Below are positions 1 to 9,549 of a DNA stretch of 64,000 nt, one piece after another. The DNA comes from Geodermatophilus ruber (GTDB lineage: Bacteria; Actinomycetota; Actinomycetes; Mycobacteriales; Geodermatophilaceae). The number at the start of each line of letters is the position of its first letter. Position 1 is the first letter of the stretch. A model generated the notes under the pieces. That model was not told the origin of the DNA and ran no database searches. It saw nothing but the letters and a program-made list of their open reading frames with translations. A program made the translations under genes and the position numbers. The stretch spans positions 186,001 through 250,000 of the forward strand of contig NZ_FOSW01000004.1 of NCBI RefSeq assembly GCF_900114385.1, in the 5' to 3' direction.

Positions 1-422
1 AGCTGGATGACCTGCTGGCGGACGCGGTTGAGGTCGGCACCCAGCTTCACGAGGACCTGGGCGGCGACGCCCTCGCCCTCGCGGATCAGGCCGAGCAGGA
101 TGTGCTCGGTGCCGATGTAGTTGTGGCCGAGCTGCAGCGCCTCGCGCAGCGACAGCTCGAGGACCTTCTTCGCCCGCGGCGTGAAGGGGATGTGCCCGGA
201 CGGGGCCTGCTGCCCCTGCCCGATGATCTCCTCCACCTGCTGGCGGACACCCTCCAGCGAGATGCCGAGGGACTCGAGCGCCTTGGCAGCGACGCCCTCA
301 CCCTCGTGGATCAGGCCCAGGAGGATGTGCTCGGTGCCGATGTAGTTGTGGTTGAGCATCCGGGCCTCTTCTTGGGCCAGGACGACCACCCGTCGGGCTC
401 GGTCGGTGAACCGTTCGAACAT
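1..422 (-). CDS. clpC: ATP-dependent Clp protease ATP-binding subunit ClpC, N-terminal 140 residues (runs off window)
   Basis: This is the N-terminal part of the AAA+ unfoldase that feeds substrates to the ClpP protease. The ATG at 422 opens with [20 protein letters not shown], the classic ClpC start. The fragment holds both repeats of the Clp_N adaptor/substrate domain, recognised by the duplicated phrases [14 protein letters not shown] at about residues 25-38 and 100-113. The AAA+ modules lie outside the window. An AAGGAG ribosome site precedes the ATG on the minus strand. ClpC next to lsr2 and lysS is the conserved actinobacterial order. Identification is firm; only length is unknown. Confidence 0.96.
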   Translation of the reverse strand, partial: MFERFTDRARRVVVLAQEEARMLNHNYIGTEHILLGLIHEGEGVAAKALESLGISLEGVRQQVEEIIGQGQQAPSGHIPFTPRAKKVLELSLREALQLGHNYIGTEHILLGLIREGEGVAAQVLVKLGADLNRVRQQVIQ

Positions 423-834
423 CTGCTGCTTCTCCTTCGACCGGCTGGTCCGGCACTGCTCTTCCCTGGGGTGGGAAGGAGCACCCGACATCCGTCGGCG
501 CGCTGGGCACCGGTCTTTTCACTGTAGTCGTGAACCACACCGCCCCGGCGTCGGACGACGGGGGGTTGTGGGTGCTGCCCCGTCCAACTGATACAGGGGG
601 TGCAGGTGTTCCGTGTCGGATTTCGCCGACAGCGGACGGCCTCTGCGCCCGGTCCGGGCGCTGTCCTGTGCAACGCCGCCGAGGGCCGCCGTCATCCCCG
701 CAGGTGATGGCGACGGAGCACCGATCCCGCCCAGCGCGAGCCCGGAACGACAGCGGCCCGGCCCCCTCCGCAGGAGGGAACCGGGCCGGCCGGACGCGCG
801 CAGCGCGCCGGCGACGTCACGGGTGACGCAGACC
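423..834. other. Intergenic region between clpC and lsr2
   Basis: This 412-bp stretch has no convincing gene; the open frames across it are GC-driven shadows. On the minus strand it must carry the clpC promoter. A TACAGT hexamer at 526-521 is a possible -10 box, but no good -35 pairs with it, so the clpC leader would be about 90 nt. The lsr2 terminator lies at 755-787. I see no clear HspR or ClgR operator. Confidence 0.5.
755..787 (-). terminator. Hairpin terminator downstream of lsr2
   Basis: GGCCCGG and CCCTCC on the left pair with GGAGGG and CCGGGCC on the right, giving 13 paired bases with one 2x2 internal mismatch (CC against AA) and a 3-nt loop GCA. It starts about 50 nt past the lsr2 stop. 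It lacks a U-run, which is normal for terminators in high-GC actinobacteria. Confidence 0.6.
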
Positions 835-1188
835 TCAGTGCGCGGCCTCGTAGGCCTCCACCACGCTGGCCGGGATCCGCCCCCGGTCGCTGACCTGGTG
901 GCCGTTCCGGCGAGCCCACTCGCGGATCGCGCCGGCCTGCTCGCGGTCCATCCGCCCACCGCCGCCGGTGGCCCGGGAGCGGCCGCCGCCGGAGCCGCGG
1001 CCGGAGCCCCGCCCGACCTTCCGCGCCGCCTGCACGTACCGCGAGAAGGCGTTGCGCAGATCCTGTGCGTTCTTCTCCGACAGGTCGATCTCGTAGTTCG
1101 TCCCGTCCAGCGAGAAGCTCACCGTCTCGTCGGCCGGGAGGTCCTCGTCGAGGTCGTCACTCAGGATCACCTGAACCTTGCGAGCCAT
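835..1188 (-). CDS. lsr2: Lsr2 nucleoid-associated protein
   Basis: Lsr2 is a dimerising, DNA-bridging protein that coats AT-rich DNA and silences acquired genes, a functional analogue of H-NS. The 117-residue product has the N-terminal dimerisation domain ([15 protein letters not shown]..., residues 1-60), a Gly/Arg-rich linker (about 61-78) and the C-terminal DNA-binding domain with the RGR minor-groove motif at residues 102-104 in [14 protein letters not shown]. The start at 1188 has a GGAGA site 7 nt upstream; a longer frame to 1272 adds unrelated residues and crosses the probable promoter. It sits between clpC and lysS as in mycobacteria. Confidence 0.97.
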   Translation of the reverse strand: MARKVQVILSDDLDEDLPADETVSFSLDGTNYEIDLSEKNAQDLRNAFSRYVQAARKVGRGSGRGSGGGRSRATGGGGRMDREQAGAIREWARRNGHQVSDRGRIPASVVEAYEAAH

Positions 1189-1267
1189 TCCGTTTCTCCA
1201 CTTCCCGCAGGGAACCCTGAACAGGGCGGTTCGCGCCCCGGAAGGGGCGACGACATTGTCACACCCA

Positions 1268-1316
1268 ACCATAGGCCATTGCTCGGTCCAATTGACCGAA
1301 CACCCCGAAATTGGGG
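1268..1316 (-). promoter_or_regulatory. Candidate lsr2 promoter with two AT-cored inverted repeats
   Basis: A TATGGT -10 box reads on the minus strand at 1273-1268, placing a start about 70 nt before the lsr2 ATG. Just upstream are two small inverted repeats with AT cores: TCGGTC-CAATT-GACCGA (1283-1299) and CCCC-GAAATT-GGGG (1303-1316). The first covers the expected -35 position. The area is clearly richer in A/T than its surroundings, as expected for a self-binding Lsr2 site. The second repeat could instead be a weak lysS terminator. No biochemical evidence. Confidence 0.45.
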
Positions 1317-1332
1317 AACGGATCGGCGTCGT

Positions 1333-2847
1333 TCAGCTGGAAAGCGGGCGGACCAGCGGGAAGAGGATCGTCTCGCGGATTCCCAGCCCGGTGAGCGTCA
1401 TCATCAGCCGGTCCAGGCCCATACCCATGCCCCCCGTCGGCGGCATCCCGTACTCCAGCGCCTCGAGGAAGTCCTCGTCGAACGCCATCGCCTCGGGGTC
1501 GCCCGCCGCGGCCAGGGCGGCCTGCGCGGTGAACCGCTCCCGCTGCGCGACCGGGTCCACCAGCTCGGAGTAGGCGGTGGCCCGCTCCACCCCGGCGATG
1601 TAGAGGTCCCACTTCTCGGCCAGCCCGGGCGTCGAGCGGTGCGCGCGGGTCAGGGGCGAGGTGTCCAGCGGGTAGTCGATGACGAACGTCGGCGCCTGCA
1701 GCGTGGGCTGGACCAGCGCCTCGAACAGCTCCTCGACCACCTTGCCGGGGATCCAGGCCGGGTCCACCCCCACCCCGTGGCGCTCGGCGAGGGCCCGCAG
1801 CCGCGGCAGCGGCGTCTCCGGCGTGATCTCCTCGCCCACCGCCTCGGAGACCGCGGTGTAGAGCGGCACCTGCGGCCACTCACCGGACAGGTCGATCTCG
1901 GTGCCGTCGTTGTGCCGCGCGACGTGGTCGCCGAACAGCGCCTCGGAGGATTCCTGGATCAGTTCCCGGGTGAGGGTGGCCATCACCTGGTAGTCCGCAT
2001 ACGCCTGATAAGCCTCCAGCATCGCGAACTCCGGAGAGTGCGTGCTGTCTGCCCCTTCGTTACGGAAGTTGCGGTTGATCTCGAACACCCGGTCCAGCCC
2101 ACCGACGATGCACCGCTTGAGGAACAACTCGGGCGCGATACGCATGTAGAGGTCGAGGTCGAACGCATTCATGTGGGTGCGGAACGGGCGCGCGGCGGCA
2201 CCACCGTGCACGGTCTGCAGCATCGGGGTCTCGACCTCGAGATATCCGCGGCGGGCCAGGCCGGCGCGCAGCGCGGCATTCACCGTGGCGCGCTGACGCA
2301 CCGTCCGCCGGGCCTCGTCGCGCACGATGAGGTCCACGTACCGGCGCCGGACCCGCAGCTCCTCGCTCATCGGCTTGTGCGCGACCGGCAGCGGACGCAG
2401 CGCCTTGGCGGTCAGCTGCCAGGAGTCGGCGAACACCGAGAGCTCACCGCGCCGCGACGTCCCCACCTCGCCGGTGACCAGGACGTGGTCGCCGAGGTCG
2501 ACGTCGGCCTTCCAGGCGCCCAGCGCCTCCTCGCCCACCCGGTCGCGGGAGAGCATCACCTGCAGCTCGGCGTCCCCCTCGCGCAGCGTCGCGAAGCAGA
2601 GCTTGCCGGTGTTGCGGGAGAAGATGACCCGCCCGGTGACGCCGACCTTCTCGCCGGTCATGGTGTCCGGCGGCAGGTCGGGGTGGGCGGCGCGGACGTC
2701 GGCCAGCGTCGTGGTGCGGGCCACCGCCGCGGGGTAGGGGTCGATACCGGACTCGCGCAACCGGTCCAGCTTGGCCCGGCGGACCCGGAGCTGTTCGGGG
2801 AGTTCGTCCTCATGCTGCGGTGCCCCGCCCGGCGGTTCCTCACTCAC
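1333..2847 (-). CDS. lysS: Lysyl-tRNA synthetase, class II
   Basis: LysS charges tRNA-Lys in the cytosol. The 504-residue protein has the family's normal length. An N-terminal OB-fold anticodon-binding domain (about 50-165, [19 protein letters not shown]) is followed by the class II catalytic core. Motif 2 is visible as [20 protein letters not shown] and motif 3 as [11 protein letters not shown] near the C-terminus. The GTG at 2847 gives VSEEPPGG; the long open frame upstream of it is antisense noise over coaX and nadC. A TAGGCT box lies 8 nt before the GTG, so the gene may have its own leaderless promoter besides any read-through from coaX. Confidence 0.97.
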   Translation of the reverse strand: MSEEPPGGAPQHEDELPEQLRVRRAKLDRLRESGIDPYPAAVARTTTLADVRAAHPDLPPDTMTGEKVGVTGRVIFSRNTGKLCFATLREGDAELQVMLSRDRVGEEALGAWKADVDLGDHVLVTGEVGTSRRGELSVFADSWQLTAKALRPLPVAHKPMSEELRVRRRYVDLIVRDEARRTVRQRATVNAALRAGLARRGYLEVETPMLQTVHGGAAARPFRTHMNAFDLDLYMRIAPELFLKRCIVGGLDRVFEINRNFRNEGADSTHSPEFAMLEAYQAYADYQVMATLTRELIQESSEALFGDHVARHNDGTEIDLSGEWPQVPLYTAVSEAVGEEITPETPLPRLRALAERHGVGVDPAWIPGKVVEELFEALVQPTLQAPTFVIDYPLDTSPLTRAHRSTPGLAEKWDLYIAGVERATAYSELVDPVAQRERFTAQAALAAAGDPEAMAFDEDFLEALEYGMPPTGGMGMGLDRLMMTLTGLGIRETILFPLVRPLSS

Positions 2848-2855
2848 GGATGGCC

Positions 2856-2861
2856 AGCCTA
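2856..2861 (-). promoter_or_regulatory. Candidate -10 box for leaderless lysS transcript
   Basis: TAGGCT on the minus strand stands 8 nt before the lysS GTG (2847), the spacing seen at other presumed leaderless starts in this window. Its first three bases are the TAG stop codon of coaX. Confidence 0.4.
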
Positions 2862-3665
2862 CGGGGAACCGGACCGGCGCCCCGCCCCCTGCTGCCGATC
2901 GAAGGCCAGCCGCAGCCCGTGCACGGTCAGATCCGGCTCCCGCTCGGAGATCGACCGGCAGCTGTCGGCGACCAGCGGGGCCAGCCCTCCGGTGGCCACG
3001 ACCACCGGTGCGGCGCCGAACTGGGTGACGAGCTCGGCGGCGATCCGGCCCACCAGCCCGTCGACCAGTCCGGCGAACCCGAGCACCAGCCCGGACTGGA
3101 GCGCGGCGACGGTGTTCTTGCCGATCGCGTGGGCCGGCACGGTGAGCTCCACGCTGCGCAGCTGGGCCGCGCGGGTGGCCAGCGCCTCGAGGCTGACCTC
3201 CACCCCCGGGGCCAGGGCACCACCGAGGAACTGCCCGTCGGGGCCGACGGCGTCGACGTTGGTGGAGGTGCCGAAGTCGACGACCACGACCGGCCGCCCA
3301 CTGCCATCGGGCCGGCGGCCGAAGAACTCGTGCGCGGCCAGCGCGGTGACCACCCGGTCGGCCCCCACCTCGCGGGGGTTGTCCACGTGCAGCGGCACGC
3401 CGGTCCGGACCCCGGGCCCGATCAGCACGACCGGCACCTCCAGGGAGTCCAGCAGCTGGCGCAGCGCCGGCAGCAGGGCCGGGACCGTCGAGCAGGCCGA
3501 CACCCCGGTGACGACGGAGTCGCGCAGCAGCCCGCGCCACAGCATCCGCAGCTCGTCCGCGGTGGCCCGCGGCGCGGTGGTCACCCGCCAGCTGCCCAGC
3601 CGGCGGTCGCCGTCGAAGGTGGCCAGGACGGTCTGGCTGTTGCCGACGTCGACGGTGAGCAGCAC
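2859..3665 (-). CDS. coaX: Type III pantothenate kinase
   Basis: CoaX phosphorylates pantothenate, the first committed step from vitamin B5 to coenzyme A. The 268-residue protein starts (GTG, 3665) with [12 protein letters not shown], the ASKHA phosphate-1 motif DxGN. It also has GADRVV at about 102-107 and the [11 protein letters not shown] motif at about 124-134, all typical of the type III family. It lies 3 nt after the nadC stop, so it is the last gene of the panC-panD-nadB-nadC-coaX operon. It needs a monovalent cation and is insensitive to CoA feedback in characterised members. Confidence 0.96.
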   Translation of the reverse strand: MLLTVDVGNSQTVLATFDGDRRLGSWRVTTAPRATADELRMLWRGLLRDSVVTGVSACSTVPALLPALRQLLDSLEVPVVLIGPGVRTGVPLHVDNPREVGADRVVTALAAHEFFGRRPDGSGRPVVVVDFGTSTNVDAVGPDGQFLGGALAPGVEVSLEALATRAAQLRSVELTVPAHAIGKNTVAALQSGLVLGFAGLVDGLVGRIAAELVTQFGAAPVVVATGGLAPLVADSCRSISEREPDLTVHGLRLAFDRQQGAGRRSGSP

Positions 3666-3668
3666 GGG

Positions 3669-4580
3669 TCAGCCGGCCCGCAGATCGAGCGCGAGGTCGA
3701 GGATCGGCGCCGAGTGGGTCAGGCCTCCGACCGACAGGTAGTCGACGCCGGTCGCGGCGACCTCGCGGGCCACGGCCAGGGTCAGCCCGCCGGTGGCCTC
3801 CAGCTCGACCCGGCCGCCGACCAGCGCGACGACCTCGCGCAGCTGCGCGGGGGTCATGTTGTCCAGCAGCAGGAAGTCCGCACCGGCGCCGACGGCCTCG
3901 AGCGCCTGCTCGGGCAGGTCGATCTCGACCTGCACCGGCACCTTCGGCGCGCGCTCCCGGACGGCGGCGACGGCGGCGGCCACCGAGCCGGCAGCGGCGA
4001 CGTGGTTGTCCTTCACCATGGCCACGTCGTAGAGGCCCATGCGCTTGTTCGACCCGCCACCGCACCGGACGGCGTACTTCTCCAGCGGCCGCAGCCCCGG
4101 CGTGGTCTTGCGGGTGTCCAGGACGACGGCGCCGGTGCCGTCCACCGCGTCCACCCACGCCCTCGTCAGCGTGGCGATCCCGCTGGCCCGGCTGGCGATG
4201 TTGAGCGCGCTGCGCTCGGCGGCCAGCAGCGCCCGCACCGGCCCCCGGACGGTGAGCAGCACGTCACCGCGGTGCACCCGGTCGCCGTCGGCGGCGCCGG
4301 CGGTCAGCACTGCCCCCGGGGCGAGCCGGGTGAAGACGCGGGCGGCGACCGGCAGGCCGGCGACGACGCCGTCGGCGCGGGCGACCAGGTCGGCGGTGCC
4401 CGGCTGCGCGGCCGGGACGGTGGCCGCACTGGTGACGTCGAAGGAGACGGCGAGATCGGGGGCGCCGGGCAGCGGCGGGCCGCCGGTGAGGTCCTCGGCC
4501 AGGGTGCGCTCGACCAGCTCGTCGACCCACGCCTCGCTCAGCCCCGTCCCGGCGAGGTCGCGGGGATCGGTCCGCGTCAC
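3669..4580 (-). CDS. nadC: Nicotinate-nucleotide pyrophosphorylase (quinolinate phosphoribosyltransferase, carboxylating)
   Basis: NadC condenses quinolinate with PRPP and decarboxylates it to nicotinate mononucleotide in de novo NAD synthesis. The 303-residue protein has the signature [20 protein letters not shown] around residues 145-164 and the C-terminal barrel segments VQVEIDL and LLLDNMTP. The following residues read SNKRMGL, where some family members have NHR, so a binding-site His is Lys here. The GTG at 4580 overlaps the nadB stop as GTGA; a second GTG at 4583 is possible. The gene ends 3 nt before coaX. Confidence 0.95.
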   Translation of the reverse strand: MTRTDPRDLAGTGLSEAWVDELVERTLAEDLTGGPPLPGAPDLAVSFDVTSAATVPAAQPGTADLVARADGVVAGLPVAARVFTRLAPGAVLTAGAADGDRVHRGDVLLTVRGPVRALLAAERSALNIASRASGIATLTRAWVDAVDGTGAVVLDTRKTTPGLRPLEKYAVRCGGGSNKRMGLYDVAMVKDNHVAAAGSVAAAVAAVRERAPKVPVQVEIDLPEQALEAVGAGADFLLLDNMTPAQLREVVALVGGRVELEATGGLTLAVAREVAATGVDYLSVGGLTHSAPILDLALDLRAG

Positions 4581-6250
4581 CACGGCGTCACCAACGGGGT
4601 GCCCACCGGCCGGCGGGTCACCCGCAGGTGCCCGCCCTCGTCGAGCCGGACGTCCAGATGCACGCGCCATGCCTCCTCCGTGTCGGGGTGGTCCTCCCGC
4701 CAGTGGCAGCCGCGGGTCTCCCCGCGGGCCGCGGCCGCGGCGGTGAGCGCGCTGGCCACGGTGAGCAGGTCGGTGGCCTCCCAGCCGGCCACGCCGGGTG
4801 CCTGGTCCCCCAGGCCTGCCGCCAGCGCCGCCAGGCGGCCGGTGGCCTCCGCCAGGCCCGCCCCGGTGCGCAGCGCGCCGACGCGGGCGGACATGGTGTC
4901 GGTGACCTGGCGGCGCCCGGCCGGGTCCAGCAGGCCCGACAGCGCCGGCGCGCGGTACACGACCGGGGCCGGCAGCGGCAGCCGCGCGGCGAGCTCGGCG
5001 CCGATCCGGGCGGCGAACACCAGCCCCTCCAGCAGCGAGTTCGACGCCAGGCGGTTGGCGCCGTGCACCCCGGTGCAGGCCACCTCCCCGCAGGCGTAGA
5101 GGCCGGGCACCGTCGTCCGGCCGGCGAGGTCGGTGACCAGCCCGCCGGAGGCGTAGTGCGCGGCCGGGGTGACCGGGATCAGCTGGGAGGCCGGGTCGAT
5201 GCCGGCGGCGCGGCAGCTGGCGGTGATCGTCGGGAACCGCTCGGCGACGCCGGAAACCCCGCGGGCGTCGAGCCACACGTGCGGCACGCCGTCGCGCAGC
5301 TGCACGCGGGTGATCGCCTTGGCGACGACGTCCCGCGGCGCGAGCTCGGCCAGTGGGTGCACGTCGGCCATGAACCGCTCCCCCGCGCCGTCGCGGAGCA
5401 CCGCGCCCTCGCCCCGCAGCGCCTCGCTGACCAGCGGCTGCTGGCCGCGGAGGCCCGGGCCCAGGTAGAGCGAGGTGGGGTGGAACTGGACGAACTCCAG
5501 GTCGGTGGCGACCGCACCGGCACGCAGGCCCAGGGCGACGCCGTCGCCGGTGGAGACCGACGGGTTGGTGGTGGCGGCGTAGACCTGCCCCATCCCCCCG
5601 GTCGCCAGCACGACCGCGCGGGCGCGCACCGCGCCCACGCCGTCCGGACGGCCCTCGCCGAGCACGTGCAGGGTGACCCCCGCAGCCCGCCCCTCGGCGT
5701 CGGTGAGCAGGTCCAGGACCATCGCGTGCTCGACCAGGGTCACCCCCGGGTCGGCGCGGACGGCGTCCTGCAGGGCCCGCTGCACCTCCGAGCCGGTGGC
5801 GTCGCCGCCGGCGTGCACGATGCGGTCGGCGGAGTGGCCGCCCTCGCGGGTGAGCAGCAGCCGGCCGGAGGGGTCGCGGTCGAACGCCGCTCCCCAGCCG
5901 ATCAGCTGGCGCAGCCGCCCGGGCCCCTCGTGGACCAGCACCGAGACGGCACCGGGCTCGCACAACCCGACGCCGGCGGTCTCGGTGTCCCGGGCGTGCG
6001 CCGCGGGGGTGTCGGCCGGGTCGAGCACGGCCGCGATCCCGCCCTGCGCCCAGCGGGTCGATCCGGCGTCCACCCGGACCTTGGTGACGACGGCGACCGA
6101 CAGCCCCGCGGCGCGCGCGTGCAGCGCCACGCAGAGCCCCGCGACACCCGAGCCGACGACGCAGACGTCGGCCACGAGCTCCCAGCCCGGTTCCGGCGCC
6201 CGGAGGCGCAGCGGCAGGCCGGTGACGGTGTCGGGCGCCAGCGCGGTCAC
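4577..6250 (-). CDS. nadB: L-aspartate oxidase
   Basis: NadB is the FAD enzyme that oxidises L-aspartate to iminoaspartate for quinolinate synthesis. The 557-residue protein starts at a GTG overlapping the panD stop (GTGA). Residues 27-45 hold the dinucleotide motif [19 protein letters not shown]. Further marks are [13 protein letters not shown] (about 64-76), VQFHPTSL in the middle, the active-site loop with Arg, and the C-terminal signature [10 protein letters not shown]. Its partner quinolinate synthase (nadA), which would consume the unstable product, is not in this window. PanD, just upstream, competes for the same substrate aspartate. Confidence 0.96.
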   Translation of the reverse strand: MTALAPDTVTGLPLRLRAPEPGWELVADVCVVGSGVAGLCVALHARAAGLSVAVVTKVRVDAGSTRWAQGGIAAVLDPADTPAAHARDTETAGVGLCEPGAVSVLVHEGPGRLRQLIGWGAAFDRDPSGRLLLTREGGHSADRIVHAGGDATGSEVQRALQDAVRADPGVTLVEHAMVLDLLTDAEGRAAGVTLHVLGEGRPDGVGAVRARAVVLATGGMGQVYAATTNPSVSTGDGVALGLRAGAVATDLEFVQFHPTSLYLGPGLRGQQPLVSEALRGEGAVLRDGAGERFMADVHPLAELAPRDVVAKAITRVQLRDGVPHVWLDARGVSGVAERFPTITASCRAAGIDPASQLIPVTPAAHYASGGLVTDLAGRTTVPGLYACGEVACTGVHGANRLASNSLLEGLVFAARIGAELAARLPLPAPVVYRAPALSGLLDPAGRRQVTDTMSARVGALRTGAGLAEATGRLAALAAGLGDQAPGVAGWEATDLLTVASALTAAAAARGETRGCHWREDHPDTEEAWRVHLDVRLDEGGHLRVTRRPVGTPLVTPW

Positions 6251-6672
6251 CGAACGGGGACGCCGAGGTCGCTGCGGCGCTGGTCAGCTGCCCCGGGGAC
6301 GGGGGCGGAGGGGTCGCCGCCCAGCTCGACGATGCGGTTGGCGCCGTCGACGTGCACGACCCTCGGGATGTAGCTCTTGGCCTCGGTCTCGTCCATCACG
6401 CCGTAGCTGATCATGATGACGAGGTCGCCGGGGTGCACCAGGTGCGCGGCCGCCCCGTTGATCCCGATCACACCGCTGCCCCGCTCGCCGGGGATGACGT
6501 AGGTCTCCAGCCGCGCGCCGTTGGTGATGTCGACGATCGCGACCTGCTCGCCGGGCAGCAGGTCCGCGGCGTCGAGGAGGTCCTCGTCGATGGTCACCGA
6601 GCCCACGTAGTGCAGGTCGGCCTGGGTGACCGTCGCCCGGTGGATCTTGGACTTGAGCATCGTGCGCATCAT
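6247..6672 (-). CDS. panD: Aspartate 1-decarboxylase precursor
   Basis: PanD decarboxylates L-aspartate to beta-alanine for pantothenate. It is a pyruvoyl enzyme made as a proenzyme that cleaves itself between Gly24 and Ser25; both are present here in HYVGSVTID at the canonical positions. The 141-residue product also shows [13 protein letters not shown] and [12 protein letters not shown]. The ATG at 6672 overlaps the panC stop (ATGA), and numbering of the cleavage site supports this start over the ATG 3 nt downstream. The C-terminus is somewhat extended compared with E. coli. Confidence 0.96.
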   Translation of the reverse strand: MMRTMLKSKIHRATVTQADLHYVGSVTIDEDLLDAADLLPGEQVAIVDITNGARLETYVIPGERGSGVIGINGAAAHLVHPGDLVIMISYGVMDETEAKSYIPRVVHVDGANRIVELGGDPSAPVPGAADQRRSDLGVPVR

Positions 6673-7514
6673 CGGTGGTCTCCCAGGTGCAGGGGGGCGT
6701 TGTCGAGGAGTCGGGTGCTGCCGGCGCGGGCGGCGACCAGCAGGCGTGCGGGGCCGGCGGCGGGCGCCGGGCCGAGGTCGGGGTCGGTGAGCGCGAGGTA
6801 GTCGAGCACCAGCGTCGGCGCGGTGGCCAGCACCTGGCCGGCCGCGGCCAGGACGGCATCGGCGCCCTCCCGGCCGGCCGTGGCGCCGGCCTGCAGCGCC
6901 GCGGACAGCGCGACGGCGGTGGCCCGCTGTTCCGGGGTGAGGTAGCGGTTCCGGGAGGACAGCGCCAGTCCGTCGCCCTCCCGGACGGTCGGCACGCCGA
7001 CGACCTCGATCCCCAGGGCCAGCTCGCGGGCCATCGCCCGGATGAGCGTCAGCTGCTGGTAGTCCTTCTCCCCGAAGAAGGCCGCGTCGGGGCGGACCAG
7101 GCCGAACAGCTTGGCGACGACGGTGAGCACACCGGCGAAGTGCCCGGGCCGGACGGCGCCCTCGAGCACGCCGCCGAGCGGGCCCGGGTCGACGGTCACG
7201 CCGAGCGAGCCGGGCGGGTAGACCTCCTCCACCGCCGGGTGGAAGACGACGTCGGCCCCCTCCTCCGCGAGCGCGGCGAGGTCGGCGTCCCAGGTGCGGG
7301 GGTAGCGGTCGAAGTCCTCGCCCGGGCCGAACTGGGTCGGGTTGACGAAGACGGAGACGACGACGCTGCCGCACCGCTCCCGGGCGGCGCGGACCAGGGT
7401 GCGGTGCCCCTCGTGCAGCGCGCCCATGGTCGGCACGAGGCCGACCGGGCCGGGCAGCCCCGCCCGCAGCTTGCGCAGCTCGGCGGTGGTCTCGGCGACC
7501 GCGGGGCCGGTCAC
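6669..7514 (-). CDS. panC: Pantothenate synthetase
   Basis: PanC joins pantoate and beta-alanine using ATP, through a pantoyl-adenylate. The 281-residue protein carries the nucleotidyl-transferase motif [10 protein letters not shown] at about 28-37, [19 protein letters not shown], and [10 protein letters not shown]. It starts at GTG 7514, 28 nt after the DUF2520 gene, and overlaps panD by four bases. PanB, needed for pantoate, is not in this window. Its neighbours panD and coaX place consecutive steps of CoA synthesis together. Confidence 0.97.
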   Translation of the reverse strand: MTGPAVAETTAELRKLRAGLPGPVGLVPTMGALHEGHRTLVRAARERCGSVVVSVFVNPTQFGPGEDFDRYPRTWDADLAALAEEGADVVFHPAVEEVYPPGSLGVTVDPGPLGGVLEGAVRPGHFAGVLTVVAKLFGLVRPDAAFFGEKDYQQLTLIRAMARELALGIEVVGVPTVREGDGLALSSRNRYLTPEQRATAVALSAALQAGATAGREGADAVLAAAGQVLATAPTLVLDYLALTDPDLGPAPAAGPARLLVAARAGSTRLLDNAPLHLGDHR

Positions 7515-7542
7515 CGGGAACCCGCCGGTAGAAGGACCACGG

Positions 7543-8502
7543 TCAACCCTCCGCTCGCTCGCTCGCGAGGGAACCCGGACCGTGGCCGACCAGCAGGTCG
7601 ACCAGCGGGGCGCCCTCGTGCCGCTTGAGCCGGCCCGCTGCCAGCGCCCGCTCGGTGGTCCGCTGCGCCATGGCCACGTAGGCGGCGACCGACTCCGGCG
7701 CCCGCTCGGCGAGCGTCTCCAGGTGGTCGCGGACGGTGCCCACGTCGCCGCGGCTGACCGGACCGGTCAGGCCGCGGTCGCCGCGCCGCAGCCCGTTGTC
7801 CAGCGCCGCGGTGAGCAGCGGGGCGAGCACCCGCGCGGGCTGGTCGACGCCCGCGGTGCGCAGCAGGTCGGCGGCCTCGGCGACCAGGGTGACCAGGTGG
7901 TTGGCGCCGGTGACCAGGGCGGCGTGGTAGAGCTTCCGGTCGGCCTCGGCGACGAAGAACGGTTCGCCGCCCATCTCCAGCACCAGCGTCTCGGCGACGG
8001 GCCGGTGCTCGGCGGCGCTGGTGACGCCGAAAGGGACGCCGGCCAGCCGGTCGGCGTCCTCCGGGGCGCCGGTGAACGTCATGGCCGGGTGCAGGGCCAG
8101 CGGGAGCACGCCGGCCCGGGCGGCGGGGGCGAGGACGGCGAGCCCGTGCGCGCCGGAGGTGTGGAAGGTCAGCTGGCCGGGACGCCAGCCGCCGGTCTCG
8201 GCCAGGCCGGCGACCAGGCCGGGGAGGGTGTCGTCGGGGACGGCCAGCACCACCAGGTCGGCGGCGGCGACCACCTCGTCGGTGGGCAGCAGCGGGGTCT
8301 CGGGCAGCAGGCGGGCCGCCCGTTCGGCGGAGGCGGCGGAGAGGCCGGCGGCGGCGACCACGTCGTGGCCGGCGGCGGCGAGCGCGGCGCCCAGGACGGC
8401 GCCGACGCGGCCGGCGCCGACGACGCCGACGCGGAGCCGGGCGGGAGCGGAGCTGACCGGGGGAAGGCCGGCAGCGCGGGGGGTCCTGCGGGCAGCAGGC
8501 AT
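7543..8502 (-). CDS. Rossmann-like / DUF2520 domain dehydrogenase (Rv3603c family)
   Basis: The 319-residue protein has an N-terminal NAD(P)-binding fold with [18 protein letters not shown] at about 23-40 and a C-terminal DUF2520 domain (about 150-290), the build of ketopantoate or pyrroline-carboxylate type reductases. LALHPAMTF marks the domain junction. In actinobacteria this family sits beside panC, so a reductase role in pantothenate supply (ketopantoate to pantoate) is a reasonable inference, not shown. The ATG at 8502 has an AGAGGTG site; the first 20 residues are low-complexity, so a start at GTG a little downstream is possible. It heads the pan-nad-coaX operon. Confidence 0.85.
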   Translation of the reverse strand: MPAARRTPRAAGLPPVSSAPARLRVGVVGAGRVGAVLGAALAAAGHDVVAAAGLSAASAERAARLLPETPLLPTDEVVAAADLVVLAVPDDTLPGLVAGLAETGGWRPGQLTFHTSGAHGLAVLAPAARAGVLPLALHPAMTFTGAPEDADRLAGVPFGVTSAAEHRPVAETLVLEMGGEPFFVAEADRKLYHAALVTGANHLVTLVAEAADLLRTAGVDQPARVLAPLLTAALDNGLRRGDRGLTGPVSRGDVGTVRDHLETLAERAPESVAAYVAMAQRTTERALAAGRLKRHEGAPLVDLLVGHGPGSLASERAEG

Positions 8503-8741
8503 CGGGGGGCACCTCTCGTTCCAGTCCCTCGCGGGTACCGGACTCGCAGGTCACGGGGTCCTCGTCGGAGCCCGTAGGGGGTGTTGCGGGCCGTACCGGC
8601 GCCCTCCCGCTGCGACCGATGTGTGTCACGCAGGCAAAGCGCCGAAGGCGAGTGTGTGACCGGCTCGCGCACCGTGCAACGGCTGGGACGTGTGGACTGG
8701 GTCACGCCCGCCCGCTCCGCGGCCGCCTCCGGCGCCGGACC

Positions 8742-8747
8742 TACGGT
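8742..8747 (+). promoter_or_regulatory. Candidate -10 box upstream of the SDR gene
   Basis: TACGGT lies about 36 nt before the GTG at 8784, so this transcript would have a short leader carrying the strong AGGAGGAG site at 8772-8779. The 281-bp space 8503-8783 between the two divergent genes holds nothing else I can name. Confidence 0.4.
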
Positions 8748-8783
8748 GTGCGGCGGCACACCGACGAGGGCAGGAGGAGACGC

Positions 8784-9536
8784 GTGGGCACGTTGGAGGG
8801 ACGCACCGCACTGGTCACCGGCGCCAGCCGGGGCATCGGGCTGGCGATCGCGCGGAGCCTGGTCGGCCGTGGGGCGCGGGTCGTCGTCACCGCGCGCAAG
8901 CCGGAGGCGCTCGCCGAGGCGGTGGGCGCCCTCGGCGGTCCCGAGGTCGCGGTGGGGGTGGCCGGCAACGCCGGGGACGCCGAGCACCGGGCCGAGGCGG
9001 TGCGCACCGCCGTGGACACCTTCGGCAGCCTGGACATGCTGGTGGGCAACGTCGGCATCAACCCGCTCTACGGCCCGATGGTCGACCTACCGCTCGACGG
9101 CCTGCGCAAGATCCTCGACACGAACGTCGTCGCCACCCTGGGCCTCGTGCAGGAGGCCTGGAAGGCGTGGATGAGCGAGCACGGCGGCTCGATCCTCGTC
9201 GTCGCCTCGGTGGCCGGGCTCAAGGCCTCCCCCATGATCGGCGGCTACGGCGTGAGCAAGGCGGCGCTGATCAACCTGGTCACCCAGCTCGCCGTCGAGC
9301 TGGGCCCGAAGGTCCGGGTCAACGCCGTGGCCCCGGCCGTGGTCAAGACCCGCTTCGCCGGCGCCCTGTACGAGGGCCGCGAGGCCGAGGCCGCCGCGGC
9401 CTACCCGGCCGGCCGGCTGGGCGAGCCCGAGGACGTCGGCGAGGCCGCGGCCTACCTGCTGGGCGACAGCGCCGGCTGGGTCACCGGGCAGACGCTCGTC
9501 CTCGACGGCGGCGCGCTCTCCCGCGGCCACGGCTGA
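8784..9536 (+). CDS. SDR family oxidoreductase
   Basis: This 250-residue classical short-chain dehydrogenase has the cofactor motif TGASRGIG at about 11-18, the catalytic YGVSK (Tyr and Lys) at about 154-158 with a Ser in VVASVAG before it, and the C-terminal GWVTGQTLVLDGG typical of FabG-like members. GTG at 8784 follows a textbook AGGAGGAGA ribosome site; the frame upstream is antisense to nothing but lacks coding character. The substrate cannot be read from sequence. It is transcribed alone, away from the pan operon, and converges on the next gene with only 13 bp between stops. Confidence 0.9.
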   Translation: MGTLEGRTALVTGASRGIGLAIARSLVGRGARVVVTARKPEALAEAVGALGGPEVAVGVAGNAGDAEHRAEAVRTAVDTFGSLDMLVGNVGINPLYGPMVDLPLDGLRKILDTNVVATLGLVQEAWKAWMSEHGGSILVVASVAGLKASPMIGGYGVSKAALINLVTQLAVELGPKVRVNAVAPAVVKTRFAGALYEGREAEAAAAYPAGRLGEPEDVGEAAAYLLGDSAGWVTGQTLVLDGGALSRGHG

Positions 9537-9549
9537 GCGCGCGGGCTCC

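Noticed and set aside
613-3741. A 1,042-codon plus-strand open frame.
   Set aside because: It is antisense to lsr2, lysS and coaX, is low-complexity (Arg/Gly/Pro/Ala) and has no domain.
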